Below, piece after piece: positions 45,970 through 58,000 of a DNA stretch of 64,000 bases (within the stretch, counting starts at the first letter, position 1; every line of letters begins with the position of its first letter). The DNA comes from Jaltomata sinuosa. Lineage: Eukaryota > Streptophyta > Magnoliopsida > Solanales > Solanaceae. The notes under the pieces were generated by a model. It made no database searches. It saw nothing but the letters and a program-made list of their open reading frames with translations, and had not been told where the DNA came from. The translations under genes were made by a program, and so were the position numbers. The stretch covers positions 372,001 to 436,000 of the forward strand of contig QJPP01001560.1 of assembly GCA_003996215.1 (NCBI GenBank), in the 5' to 3' direction.

Positions 45970-46994
45970 TCATTGGTGAAAACTTAAAACATTTTGTAAG
46001 GGCCTGACCATTTGGACCTTAATTTTTTGGAAAAAGTCAGACTCTAGAATTGAATAAGAGCATCCAATCACCAGGCAAAAACTCTCGTTTGAAAATTTGT
46101 TGATCATGAGAGTGTTTAATTCGGGCTTTCTAGAGTGAGGCGCTTTCGTAAGCCCGCATCCACAAATCATCCATATCATTGAGGTCCTCAACTCTAGCAC
46201 GAGCGGCTTTTCACAATCCAAATTTACCTTCTTCAAAGCCCACATGGATTTGTGTTCTAATTTTACTGGGAGGTGACAGGTTTTGCCAAAGACCAATTGT
46301 TAGGGAGATATACAAATCGGGGTATATTATGCTTTCCTATAAGCCCATGATGCATCATCCAACTTTCGGGCCCAATACATTTAATGAACATTTACTAATT
46401 TCAAAAGAACGAATTTGATTTCCCTGTTGAAAACTTCATCTTGCCCGCTTGTTTATCGGTGGTAGGGAGTGGCCACTTTGTGTTTGACTCCACATTTTTC
46501 AAGTAAAGCACTAAATAATTTGTTGAAAAAGTGATATACCCCATCACTAATGATGGCACCGGGGGGGGGGGGGGGGCAAACTGAGCGAATATATGTTTTT
46601 TTAGGAAAGCGATCACACTTTTCCCTTTGTTATTTGGCAGTGCCACAACCTTAATTGACTTGGAAATGTAGTCCACAACCACTACAAAGAACGTGTTCCC
46701 ATATGAACTCACAAATAGCCCCATGAAATTAATGCCCTATACATCAAATACCTCAACTTCAAGGATTGGTGTCAATGGGAGTTCATATTGTCGATACATG
46801 GCCCCTCCGCGTTGACATTTGTCACATTCCTTCACCAATTCATGGGCATCTTGAAACAGAGTCAGCCAATAAAATACATATTGTAACACTTCCGAAGCCG
46901 TGCGCATACCCCCATGGTGACCACAAATGGGTGAAGAGTGACACACCGTAAGAATGAGCATCATCTCAATATCAAGGATGCACCTCTGAATCAT
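45970..46994 (-). pseudogene. A5 integrase (decayed)
   Basis: The zinc region (46994-46740) keeps the HHCC pattern: HSSPICGHHGG, then CDKCQRG. In the core the first Asp is seen (VVVVDYISKS, near 46680). The segment that should hold the second Asp is replaced by proline codons from the G16 run at 46561-46576, with a frame change. The C-terminal part (46296-45970) begins VFGKTCHLPVKLEHKSMWALKK, a typical Athila integrase tail (quoted here in part only for recognition: VFGKTCHLPVKLEH). Confidence 0.88.
46561..46576. repeat. Homopolymer G16 inside A5 integrase
   Basis: Sixteen consecutive G on the plus strand, preceded by CACC. It lies exactly where integrase would read through the second catalytic Asp. 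It could be replication slippage or a sequencing/assembly length error. Confidence 0.9.
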
Positions 46995-47060
46995 CCTATC
47001 GGCTCAAATCCTAAATAGGTAGAGTTCTTCCCAATAGAACTTCCAGATATCATGCAAGAA

Positions 47061-47708
47061 CTACTTTGTCTGATGTGAATTCAAATCATCCAGAAGTAAA
47101 TCACTTGCTAAAAAGTTAGCAAAGTCAGCAAACCACAGTGTTAGATCATGCGAGGTAGACAAAATGTGCTCATCGCGGAATGAATCATTTATCTCATGTT
47201 CCCCTATGGGCCTTCCCTCTTCTTCAAGTCTTGATAAGTGGTCAGCCACTTGATTCTCACATGCTCTTCGATCCTTTACTTCAAACATGAATTCTTGGAT
47301 AAGTAATACACAATGAATTAGCCAGGGCTTGGAATCTTTCTTAGTCATCAAGTATCTGATTGCAGCATGGTCAGTGTGCATGACAACCTTGGTCCCCAAA
47401 AGATATGCCCGAAACTTTTCAAACGAAAAAACCACAGCTAACAACTCTTGCTCCATCATAGTGTAATTTGTTTGAGTCATATTTAATGTTTTGCTTGCAT
47501 AGTAAATTGGGTGGAAGAGTTTCTCTTTTCGATGACAAGGTACTGCCCCCAAAGCCACACCACTAGCATTGCACATAAGCTCAAACAGTTTTTTCCAATC
47601 CGATGCAATGATGATGGAGGTTGATGTTAACTTTTCTTTCAATATGAGGAAGGCTTTCATGCAGCTACTATCAAAGTCGAGTTTGGCTTCTTTTTCAAAA
47701 ACTTGCAC
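47061..47708 (-). pseudogene. A5 RNase H (open stretch of 215 codons)
   Basis: This is the longest open pol piece of the Athila copies. It covers the RT connection and RNase H: CNASGVALGAV, YYASKTLN, EQELLAVVFSFEKFRAYLL, MHTDHAAIRYL and VADHLSRLE. The first catalytic Asp is Asn (CNAS in place of CDAS), and the Glu and the later Asp are present. It then continues to the usual linker before the integrase zinc region. Confidence 0.9.
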
Positions 47709-49118
47709 AAGGTATAAGACACTTTCGAGAAATCCTTGATGAAGCGCCTAAGAACCCTGCATGACCCAGAAAACTCCTTATCAATTTTACAGTCTTCAGA
47801 GAGGGAAGTTTTGATATGAATTCAATCTTGGCTTGGTCAACTTCAAGACCTTTTTCACATATTTTATGCCCCAATACTATCAATTAAGCACCAAGTTTGT
47901 TTCCTCACATCGTTTAAGCAATTCCTCTAAGTGTTCTAAACAATCACCAAACTCATCCCCAACTACCAAGAAATCATCCATGAAGATCTCCATAGTATCT
48001 TCGACCATATCTGAGAATATTGACATCATGCCACCGTTGGAAGGTAGCCAAAGCTTTGCACAATCCAAAGGGAATTCTATTGAATGCAAAAGTCCTATAG
48101 GGGCATGTAAATGTCGTCTTATCTTAATCTTCTGGGGAAATTGAGATCTGGTTGTAGCCAGAATAACCATCAAGAAAGCAATAAAAACCATAGCCAGCCA
48201 ACCTATCGAGCATTTGATCCATGAATGGGAGAGGGAAGTGATCCTTCTCCATCCATGAGTTCAATTTCCGGTAATCCATACACACCCTTCATCAAGTCAT
48301 GGGTCTGAGGTCTATCATCTCATCGTTTTCATTCGGCACGACAGTAATTCCACAATTCTTTGGCACACAATGGAGTGACCCAGGTACTATCAGAGATAGG
48401 AAAGACCATCCCGGTATCTAACCACTTAATAATCTCCTTCTTCACCACTTTTTGCATAGGTGTGTTCAGCCTTTGTGTATGCTCAATCAAAAGATTTCCT
48501 CTTAGATATTTATCTTGTGCATGCATATCCCGGTGGTATGCCAATAATGTTGGTAATAGTACACCCAAGGGAACGATTATGCTTCTTCAACACTCTGAGC
48601 AATGCCTCTGCCTTTTTCTCACTCAACGTGTTGGAGATGATAACCGACAAAGTCTCATTAGCACCCAAGTAGGCATACTTCAAGTGAGATGGTAAAGGCT
48701 TGAGCTTCAATGTTAGGTGGTTCAATAATTGAAGTTTTGGAGGGAGGTGTTTGCCTATTATTCAAGTCGAGATCGAGATTCTTTGGGGTATAGGTGTAGG
48801 AACAAACTCCTACTAAAGAACAACAAATCTCATCATATTCTTTCGTCCCTTCACAATCATAATTTCAATAACACCGCATCTTACGCTTCATCAACGAACC
48901 CCTCTTTTACGTGTAGGTCAATGCTTTTATAAATATTTCCAATTGCAAAATTCATTTGAAGGTCATTCGATTGTTTCATAGACCTACACAAATCAAAGAT
49001 TTTCTCTTTCTCATTCATGGAAAATTTTAATTATCCCGAGTCTATTTTGCTCAAAGTGCGCCCTATTTTTAGACTTGGTTTCCCTAAGACAATTGGTATC
49101 TCGAAGCTGACTTTGTAA
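47709..49118 (-). pseudogene. A5 reverse transcriptase (frameshifted)
   Basis: The blocks in order are LPSHLKYAYLGANETLSVII (near 48690), then VVKKEIIKWLDTGMVFPISDS, and HAPIGLLHSIEFPL. The catalytic FMDD is at 47984-47973 (IFMDDFLVVGD), followed by LEELLKRCEETNLVLN and FISKLPSL (47800 region). Frames change near 48500, 48200 and 47880. The linker from protease (49118-48726) is readable only in short pieces. Confidence 0.9.
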
Positions 49119-49650
49119 TCAAACACAAAAAAATCCATAGGGTATACCCAGTCGACCCACCTTCACCAAAATATCATATCCGAACCCCACAGGGGGCTTT
49201 GTCGATCGATCCATCATGAGAAACTTCATATTTGTGATGATAGGTTGCCTAAGCTCCAACTTTCTAAAAGTGACTAGAGACATCAGGTTTACACTTGCAT
49301 TTTTATCACACACCAATTTTGTAGACTTGTGCACTCCATTCACATCACAAATAGTGAACACACCTTGAGTCAACTAATCATTAACAAAGTCACCCGGTAG
49401 CATTGCACTACTTTGAGGGGACATGTGAACAACCCCACATTCCACAAAGTTGCATGTAGTGCACATCTCTTTCACAAACTTGGAATACTCAGGTATTTTG
49501 GTGAAAGCACTACTCGTTGGAATGTTGACAGTGATTCTCTTCAATATAGATTCAAAGTCTCTCGGAGTCTCACCCCCTTATTCTTGCAATAAACATTGAG
49601 GCAAAGGAGGTGGACATGTAGGGAAAGGTTTGCAAACCTTAGCACCTAGG
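49119..49650 (-). pseudogene. A5 protease region and gag-pol linker
   Basis: The active-site region reads CDKNASVNLM, with Asp at 49307, corresponding to the CDLRASINLMP of A4. The usual Gly is Asn here. FRKLEL, MDRSTKPPVG and VKVGRLG follow. Upstream, 49650-49380 matches the linker (ITVNIPTS, VKEM). Confidence 0.82.
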
Positions 49651-49835
49651 TTTTATGATTTAGTGTTTTTGACACACCATTTGTCCAAAGCCTCCTGTTT
49701 CTAGGCTTACTCGTATTCGAGCTTGCAATCTCCACGGGGTCAGTTAGGTCTTTCACATCAAACATCCCTTCATCTCCCTTGATTTGCTTAGACTCAATTG
49801 AGAAGTGAGCCATATCATTTTTTCTTCAAACCATT

Positions 49836-50282
49836 TCATAGCGATGGAGTGCGAGTGCACACGGTTTGAGCTGGAACCCCAAGTTCATATTTCAACTCCC
49901 TGACTCCTTCATTGGTGGACACTGCCTTCTCCAAAACTCTTGAAAGCATATCATCGATTCTAAAGATACCATTTCGTTCATTCCGACCTTGATTCCCATG
50001 ATCATGTCTCCCCAAACTTGGGCTCACTTTTTAGAGACTTTTATTGGAACCCATCTCATAGTTTGCAGCCAAAGCTTTCTCACTATTTTCATTAGAACAA
50101 TCCACCTCTTCTATTAGTTTCATAGCCCCAACAACACCAATAATGTTAACCGTTTCAATCAGGTGTTTTACCATACTAATGGTCATGAGTTCAAGGAGTG
50201 TTGAAATGATGGATAACTCTTTATCCCTTCGCACACCATTCTTCCTCCATTCATCAATCTCATTAAGGGAGGTTGCATCCAT
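49836..50282 (-). pseudogene. A5 gag C-terminal fragment
   Basis: The minus-strand stretch resembles the C-terminal part of A1 gag (WRKNGVRRDKELSIISTLLELM, then DDMLSRVLEKAVSTNEGVREL). The gag core is missing: only about 190 bases separate this from the primer site. Confidence 0.72.
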
Positions 50283-50476
50283 TGCCCCCTCGGCTCCCTA
50301 CATAAAAAACTTAAGGTTTACTAAAGTGACCTTCTCAAGTACAATGGGTCAAGCGAGAAGTATTCGGCCTTGGCACTTGAAGAGTTTCTGTAAACCACAT
50401 ATTCAAACAAACATAACCAACAAAAACTCTACAAGGTTATGTCAATTCATAATCAAAAAGGCTATTCAAACACTAT

Positions 50477-50494
50477 TCCCCGAGAATGGTGCTA
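50477..50494 (-). other. A5 primer binding site, tRNA-Asp type
   Basis: TAGCACCATTCTCGGGGA on the minus strand, four to five bases inside the LTR. Confidence 0.75.
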
Positions 50495-50498
50495 TTTT

Positions 50499-51949
50499 TG
50501 ATAACGCTCAAATGAAACTCTCTATTACATAGGTAACGCTGATCGTTAAGCAAAACAAAATTTATATTACTCGACAGGAGTTGGGGTCGATCCCACATTG
50601 AATGGTAGCTTAGCCAATGTGATTATAGAAAGGACCTCACAATGAGAGTAGATTGTCCAAACAACAAATAATGTAAACGGGGGGGGGGGGGGGAATTGGG
50701 ATCTGTCATAATTCAATTCCAAACCAAACATTAAAGTAAATGTGACGTGTAAACAAGAGAGAGGACGACTAGGGATGTGCTTCCAATGGAACTCGAACAT
50801 GGGTCAAGGTACTTTCTCTATTGCATAAATTCTCACTAAACAACATAGGTAGCATTGGTTTTAGGCATGAATGTTAATCTTTTGATGTCACAATTATTTA
50901 TCCAATAGTCTTTATTCAAACACCATTGTTTAGGCATAAACCAACCAATATAGGCTTTGGGAGGTCACACTATCTCTAGCTTTGACCCTTAAATGTGTGT
51001 TTCAGGTAAATTGAGCTATTTCTAGCCTCAATCTAAGTGGAATCCCAAGTACCCACTAGTAATTTCACATCCAAAATTTTGAACCCTTTTCTCAAGCAAG
51101 AACACAATCAAGTAAATTAAATTAATATTTGCAACCACCAATTTTAGAGTTAAAATATGATGAAATCCCTAGACCCATGTCTTATTAGAAATTATAATCA
51201 CAACAAAGACAGACTCATAACCTTTTATAAAGTACCCATAATCAACACATCCCTAGATAAGGTGATTTATCCACTAAAGCTAAAGGAAGAAGAATGTATA
51301 CTCATAGGAAGAATCCACTATCCAAGCTCAAAATTACAAGTTTAAAGTTGAAGATTGAGAGAATTGAGTGAAACCCTCTATCTTTCAATGGGAGAGAAAC
51401 TTGCTCCAAAACTGAAAACTATTCAAAAACTATGCCAAAATTGGGTTTTAGAATGTTCCCAATTCGTCATACAAAAGTGGACAAAATTTCCCCTAGGGAG
51501 TTGCGCGCCGAGACGTGCATTTCACATGTCACCTTTGTACATGTCACATAGCTCTGCACAAGCAAACCAGTGACTTGACCGATCTTCAGTTTTTATGCAA
51601 AGTGGGGTGCGGTTCACACCAGGCCTTTTCTGTGTCGCACGGTGACCGCATCCCTTAAAAGATTCTTCTCTTTTCTTCTATGATTCATGCGGAGGGAGAT
51701 GAGGACCATACCAAGGGTTGTGCGTGTTGCACGAAGACTGCACATCTCATCAGAATCTTCATCTCACTTGATCAATTCACACTTCAACTTATTTTGAGCT
51801 TTTTTGGGTCCAATTGCTTATTTTCTATCTTTGACAAAGAGTACTTGCATTCACATCAATAAAGGCCATAAGAACCTCTAAATCTCATCAAAACATAGCA
51901 ATAATTCATGATTAAAGGATCAATAAGTTGTTTGATTTCTGACTTCTCA
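50499..51949 (-). repeat. A5 5' LTR (about 1.45 kb)
   Basis: Element sense TGAGAAGTC to GCGTTATCA. GTGCGG/TCGCAC words are at 51505-51745. A G15 run is at 50679-50693. The outer end at 51949 adjoins E interior; GTCGC (51950-51954) is the candidate target duplication, but the partner side is rearranged. Confidence 0.9.
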
Positions 51950-53620
51950 GTCGCCACCTAGCTATTGAAAGTTTCATAATCTTTCAACTCATCCTCTAGC
52001 TCAAAACACCTGCTCTACTGTACTAGTACACAAACCACCAACTCTAAAAGCATTCAATATACCATAACTGTTGGCCCACACTGGAAGAACGTAACCAACA
52101 CAACCCCTCTGAGAATCTACCAAATCAAGCCTCCAACTCTCGGAAAACCAAGGTTACCATTGATCCTAAAGCACTATAAGAATCCAAATTAGCCCTGCCG
52201 ACCTCAACCTGATCACATAATTCACACAACTGTTGATTCTCGATCTAACGCTGATGAATCAATCCAACCAAAGAATAATTGGCCTCAACATTGGCAAGAA
52301 CACTGCTAGGACCTGGAAAGTCTAGTCTAATCAAATAGTTAGCCAAGGACTAGATTTCCAAGGCCAACGACCACACCAAAACTGAAATAGAGAAGCTAAG
52401 TTGTCCGCAATCACTACTTTCCGGCTCAAAGATTCTGCACCCAAGTAGAAACTCCCTCGAACCATATGAAGTAACCTGCTAGCCCATGATTCTGAAACCC
52501 AACTCCAATTGCCAAACAATGCCTCTGTCAAACCCCTGAGCAAACTCATACGCCACCGATGAACATTTTCGAAGATGAAGCTGACTAGGCTCTGAAAATA
52601 TAATTTACCGAATCTATTGATGCTACTGAGACTTGGGTCACCTAAAGAACATAACAAGGACAGTCATTGGTGATTCAACCTGTCCCCAAAGGTAATACTA
52701 GAAATCCTACCACCTCAATCTCTACAAGATAAAATCCTGATCCCGAATTTATCTAAGGAAAATGCCACTGCACTCTGTAGTCGGTCGAATCAAGTCATTA
52801 ACACACAAAGCCAAGCAAAACCACAGTCGTCACGTCATTCAGGTACTAGTAACTCATACATACGTATAAGGAGTCATCTACCTCCTTTTTCAAACCAAAC
52901 AAAACCTTTTCTAAAGATACCCTGAACCTAACAAACTCTTTCTCGGAGGATCCTGGAGCTGTTCCCTTAGCTCCCACAACTCTAATAGCGACACTCGATA
53001 AGGCAGGAAAGAATAGGCCAAATGACAAACTCAACCACAATGCTACGGTCAAAACTCAACCAAACTGGAAACTAAGGAAAACCATGAGAACGACCCATAT
53101 ACTTGCAAACTTCCTAAAAAACAACTATAGAAGGTTGACTCTAACCTCTCGAGAAAAGCAAACCAACCAATACCCACTTGCATATCCAACACCATCTCTT
53201 TAAGAGAAAGTAACATTCCCGGTACATAAGCACCGGTACCGCACCAAACCAATGGAAGGATTTCTAGTAACCACTAGATAACGGCCTAGGTAACAACCAC
53301 CCAAGACGGCTAGAAAAAGAGATACTCATACCAACTCTAAGACCATAGAAAAAACCAGAAATAAAGCTAACAAGACCTACCCACGAGTCAAAACCCCCGG
53401 TAGTCACCTCACAAAGATAACACACCCCATCCACTACTAAAAAAAGGAATCAACATACCCAGAAAACATACACATAAACACTACAAAATCAAATAGCACA
53501 ACCGAACAGAAAATATGTAGAAATATATATATGTACATGAAATAAAAAGGGTAGATTTGCAAAGCAAAAAACGCCAACACTAGCTGATGGTAACAAAAGT
53601 CATACTTGGAGCAATGATAT
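51950..53620 (-). other. E interior: unidentified ORF relics in the place of pol
   Basis: Minus-strand open stretches lie at 52657-52331 (108 codons), 53052-52846 (68 codons) and 53252-53049 (67 codons). They are rich in hydrophobic and aromatic residues, and I recognise no RT, RNase H, integrase or chromodomain motif. At 53426-53445 a copy of the polypurine-like word of E (TTTAGTAGTGGATG) occurs. The region could be a filler of a non-autonomous element or the decayed 3' part of E. Not assignable to a known family from the sequence alone. Confidence 0.45.
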
Positions 53621-53929
53621 CTAGAACCTCTATTTTTGGCCTACCAAGAAGGGTATCGGACTAACGATGTCTAACTCTAGACTGAGTAGTCGATGCTGAA
53701 GGCTTGATCATGACGCGCTGATGAAAATATCTGGAAAAGGGACTAATCACTCCCTAAGTATAACAACCCAAGGATGCCCTGCTCTGACGCACAATGTCTG
53801 ATGACTCTGGACGGATACCTAAACTACTTGGCTGAAAACCACCTCTAACCATCTGTGGACCACCTTTTCAACCCTATACACCATCTTTAACTGCTTGAAG
53901 ACCACCCCTACTACCCTGTATACTGCCAC

Positions 53930-54812
53930 TAGCCGATGGTATTTAGTCTTGGGAGATAAAACATAATGACCTTGCTGACTGGAAGGCGTGATCGTGGGGA
54001 AATCCCTAGCAAAGTGCCCATACTCACTGCACTACAAAAAACCTCTACTAGATGAAGTCAGACGAGGAGATTTCACTGATCGTGATCGGCCACAATACCA
54101 CCACACCCAAAATGCAAACCTCGAAAACCCTGACCTATACTATGTCTACTCTGCTTAATATGCCTGTACAACCACCCTCTGAAACCTGTGGAGCCACTGA
54201 AACTGGCCTGCTAGATAGAAAGCAATGAAACCTATCTCTACTAGAGAATCCTCTACCTCGAGACTGAGAACCACAGAAATTTCCCCGACAATGACGCGTT
54301 TTAGAACTAACTCCATAAGCCTCAAGACATAACCCTATATAGCCCAAGCATGATCAACCACCTCAAGAAAGGTAGTCCCAACTGTAACCAAGTGCTTTGT
54401 CGCCAAATGGAGTGGTGAAATCATCCTCCCACAAAACCCTAAACTCTTTCAAACTCTGTAGGCACAGTCCTATTAGTTCACCTAATCACCTCGTGAAACC
54501 TTGCCTCATATTCCCAAATTGACATAGAACCCAGCTGATGACCTGGAACCTCAAATCTAGATGAAGTACTGCTCGAAGAACTGGGTACTCCCGTAGCTGT
54601 GCTACTGATACACCCTTTGGAAGACTTGAAGTTCTAGCCATGGTGTCCTGAAGAACTGGGGTACCCATAAATCGTACCAGAGGCTGGGCTGGCCCAAAAC
54701 CCACTAACTTATGTAGTATACTCTCACCCTAAAATCCTAGTGTTGGAGGAAACACTGAAGCAACAAGAGAATAAGCCTCATCATCACCCGTTGTCGTACT
54801 CATTCTAGGCAT
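53930..54812 (-). pseudogene. E gag relic with zinc knuckle
   Basis: ATG at 54812 (MPRMSTTTGDDE) starts the relic, with a TAG at 54731. The gag core word WEYEARFHEV lies at about 54520-54490, followed by PTEFERV and FVGG. Near 54030-53990 the minus strand reads CSEYGHFARDF, a zinc knuckle with the last Cys lost. The order (core, then knuckle) and the adjoining Met-type primer site fit a chromovirus-like gag. Confidence 0.7.
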
Positions 54813-55005
54813 CTGAGAAGGAATGTAACAAATGAAATTTAGAAGTCGATATAGTCAGGAACACATGATAAGAAGCTAGGAAGATGGAAGTTTTCCTAAT
54901 AATACCTCAAAGCCTCCCGTAGATAGATTATGGACGTCATCATACCAATCTGCGAGGCTCTACTTAGACATTTGCTCTTGTACCAAAAACATTGGTGAAC
55001 CTAGA

Positions 55006-55017
55006 GCTCTAATACTG
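55006..55017 (-). other. E primer binding site, initiator-Met type (degenerate)
   Basis: CAGTATTAGAGC on the minus strand near the LTR end, nine of twelve matches to TGGTATCAGAGC. It shares TATTAGAGC with the primer site of G. Confidence 0.65.
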
Positions 55018-55020
55018 AGC

Positions 55021-58000
55021 TGTCACGACCCAATTTCTCAAGTCATGATAGTACCTACAACCTCCTAGTAAGCGAACCAATCCTCGTAGCCCAGAAAAAT
55101 ATGTAATCAGCTACTACATAATCCAACATGCACAATAAGAAGAAATAAGCGAAAGCATAGATAAAATAGAATAACGCGGAAACAAACAACCTGAATATAT
55201 ATACATAAAGAAACTAAACCAACCCAAAGACCTGGTATCGATAGTATTGGAGCTTCTAATAGGATACAAGTACTAGAGATAACAAAATAAAATATACAAC
55301 TGTCTCCGAATAAACAAAGGGTAACAGTGCCAAAGAATGAAATATGGTCAAGCTCCGGTCACCAGGAGCCCACCCTAGTCTTGAATATCCAAAAGTTGTA
55401 TGAGAATCCATGCAATGAACGGTGAAATCTCACACTAGGATCTACACCAAAAAGATGCATAAGTGTAGTATGAGCACCAATTGCAAAGCAATGGGTACCT
55501 AGTAGGTATCTTCGACCGACTAAGCACATATATGATATAAAAGCAGCAAATAGCAAATAATCAAGAAAGCAGTCACAAAAGCAGCAGATGATAGCACACG
55601 TAACTAGCACATATAGAAGACAAAGAAGAATACAAGCATGCTATGCCAGCCATAGAAGATATATATATATATATATATCACAAAAATAGGTGTGAGAAAG
55701 GAGAACACACCTGAATCCTTGCAACAATAATATATATAAATAAAAGGGTTTAAAAAGAAGGGCAGTATACTGGTAACCTCAAGTGAAAAGGGAAGGGGGA
55801 AAAGGAAGTAAACATACTCAAGCTAGAAGAAATATAACTAATGAAATTATTCTAAAACACGACTATTACGATAAAAATAGTTAGAAAACAACCTCACAAA
55901 TACAGCCCTAGGATAGAACAAGCTAAACCACAAATAACTGAAAGGCCACTAACAAGTGACACTATGAGATATATTATACTAACCCACAAATGCTCAGGAG
56001 ACCACATAACCAGTGCCTTAACAAGATAAACTCCACTAACCTACCAATAATCAGAAGCCTCTAACAAGTACCACACAAAGATAGCATAAGATAATCTACC
56101 TACAGTCCCAATGGGCGCCCATACACCTGAGGAATACATACAAGTGAAAACATACCCTCTGGCATCCCATACTACTGGAGTGTACACTGAGTAAATAGCA
56201 AACAAGTTTGGTTCCAAATACAATATGCAAGATGATTTGATATGATGGAATTGGTGTAATAGTAACCCTCTATGTACCTACCCCTGGCACCTGAAGGCCC
56301 AGTAGGTAGAACTAATAGAGGAATGCACCTTCTATACATCAACTACATCGCATACCCCTCTTCCGGCATACTCAACATGTAACCTCTTGTCCAGATCAGA
56401 AGGGTCCATTGAGATTTTCGACCACATACAGTAAAGAATACAAAATCTCAAAGTATAACTGCCAAGAGTATATTTGGGTTAAATTAGTGATCGCAATCTT
56501 GTAGTATATGCCTGGAATCTATCTGAGTCTAAATCAGTAGTAGTAATCTCAGAACCCCAATATAGGTTGCCTAGAGTATACCCGGGTCTAAATCTATAGT
56601 AAAAACATATCTAGTACTATGGCACAGCTGAGTCTAATATAACTATGAAAACCAGTGATAAAATCATCATAATATCCTATTTATTCCAAGTAGATCCATT
56701 AAGTCAGTTTCAAATCCTTTTATAATCATTTATTCCAAAAAATAGGCCCTCGAGCCATGCAACATTTAGAAAACCATTTATAGTAGACCTGCAGCCAAAA
56801 CAATAGTAAAACATGTAGAAAATCATTTGCATAAATGATATGATTGCAAGCAAACAATAGCCCAATGGCTCACAATCAAGCTATAAGCCCTGCCCAGGCA
56901 CAATCAGCTCTACATAATAGATATCCAGCCTAACCTAACATTTCGATGTCTGAGACTCATTGACATTCCTAAATATCCAACCATCTATGGTAGAAAGGCA
57001 TATACAAAGGCCACACGGGGCCACAAGGGTTATATTATAATACTACATCAAATACTACAAACAACATAGGAAATAATTGGGATATAAGAGATGGACAAGG
57101 TATGGGGTGCCAACCTAGAATAACTAACCCAAGGATACTAATTATTCCAATTATAACCTATATATGCGATGTCTAAGGTAGGGGATACCGTAACCTACCT
57201 GTCGTTCGATAACTAGCTACTGGAACAGTATCATCCAAGCTTGAACTACTTGGAGAAGCCTTGAATTATGAACACACTATCAACACCATGTACTATGCAT
57301 CAAGATAAAGCCAACGGTACCCATATCGCTAAAAGAATAGTCGGGTCAAAATTTGAGTCACAAGTGGGCCCGTAGGCCACACGACTTTGAAGCCAAAAAT
57401 GAAAAAGCACACAGTTATCAAAACACTCCAATCAGTGCATGCTCAGAATTTTAGGGGAAAGGAGAAAGAGAAAAGGCTCAAAAACTAGCCCTTGAACTAG
57501 AAGAATCAACAAGAGAAATAAAAGGAGAATTAAAGGAAATAACAAGGGAACTTACCGAATTAGGAATATGAAAATGATCACAAAATCGAGAATTATCACC
57601 CTAATGCCTCAAATTAAAGCCATATGGAGTTTTGTTGAGTTTGGAGCTGATAATAATAGAGAAAGTTGGTTTTAGGTGAAGAAAACAAAGATGGAAGGTT
57701 AATATACTGCCAAGGTCCTTCTTGATGATCGTGAAGGGACCCTACGTGGTTGTGAGGACTACGTTGGCTAGACCATTGCGATTGCAAGGACTAGCCACGC
57801 AGTCGTGAATAACATGGATGGAGGGACTACATCACGGTCGCGAGAAGGAACCTTGCAATTAGGTAGAACAAAGGGAGCTGGGTCCACAGCCCCTTCATCG
57901 CGACCGTGTAAAGGGACCCTCACAGTCGCAATGACCAATTAGGCAAATCATTGTGATCGTGATGGCTTCCCTCGCGACCGCGATTAAGTCCTGAGGATAT

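Larger units (their letters stand above)
42706..51949 (-). mobile_element. A5: Athila-like element nested in E
   Basis: It is read right to left. It has a 5' LTR (51949-50499), tRNA-Asp type primer site, gag C-terminus, protease, RT, RNase H, integrase, post-pol motif, 3' untranslated region, polypurine tract and truncated 3' LTR. The N-terminal half of gag and the env-like ORF are missing. This is the only Athila copy here that keeps pol. The 9.2-kb span separates the two parts of E interior. Confidence 0.9.

Noticed and set aside
46520..46600. Proline-rich peptide in A5 integrase
   Set aside because: It is only the translation of the G16/C16 homopolymer.
48360..48695. Plus-strand open frame of 111 codons
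   Set aside because: Antisense to the A5 reverse transcriptase, which has clear family motifs.
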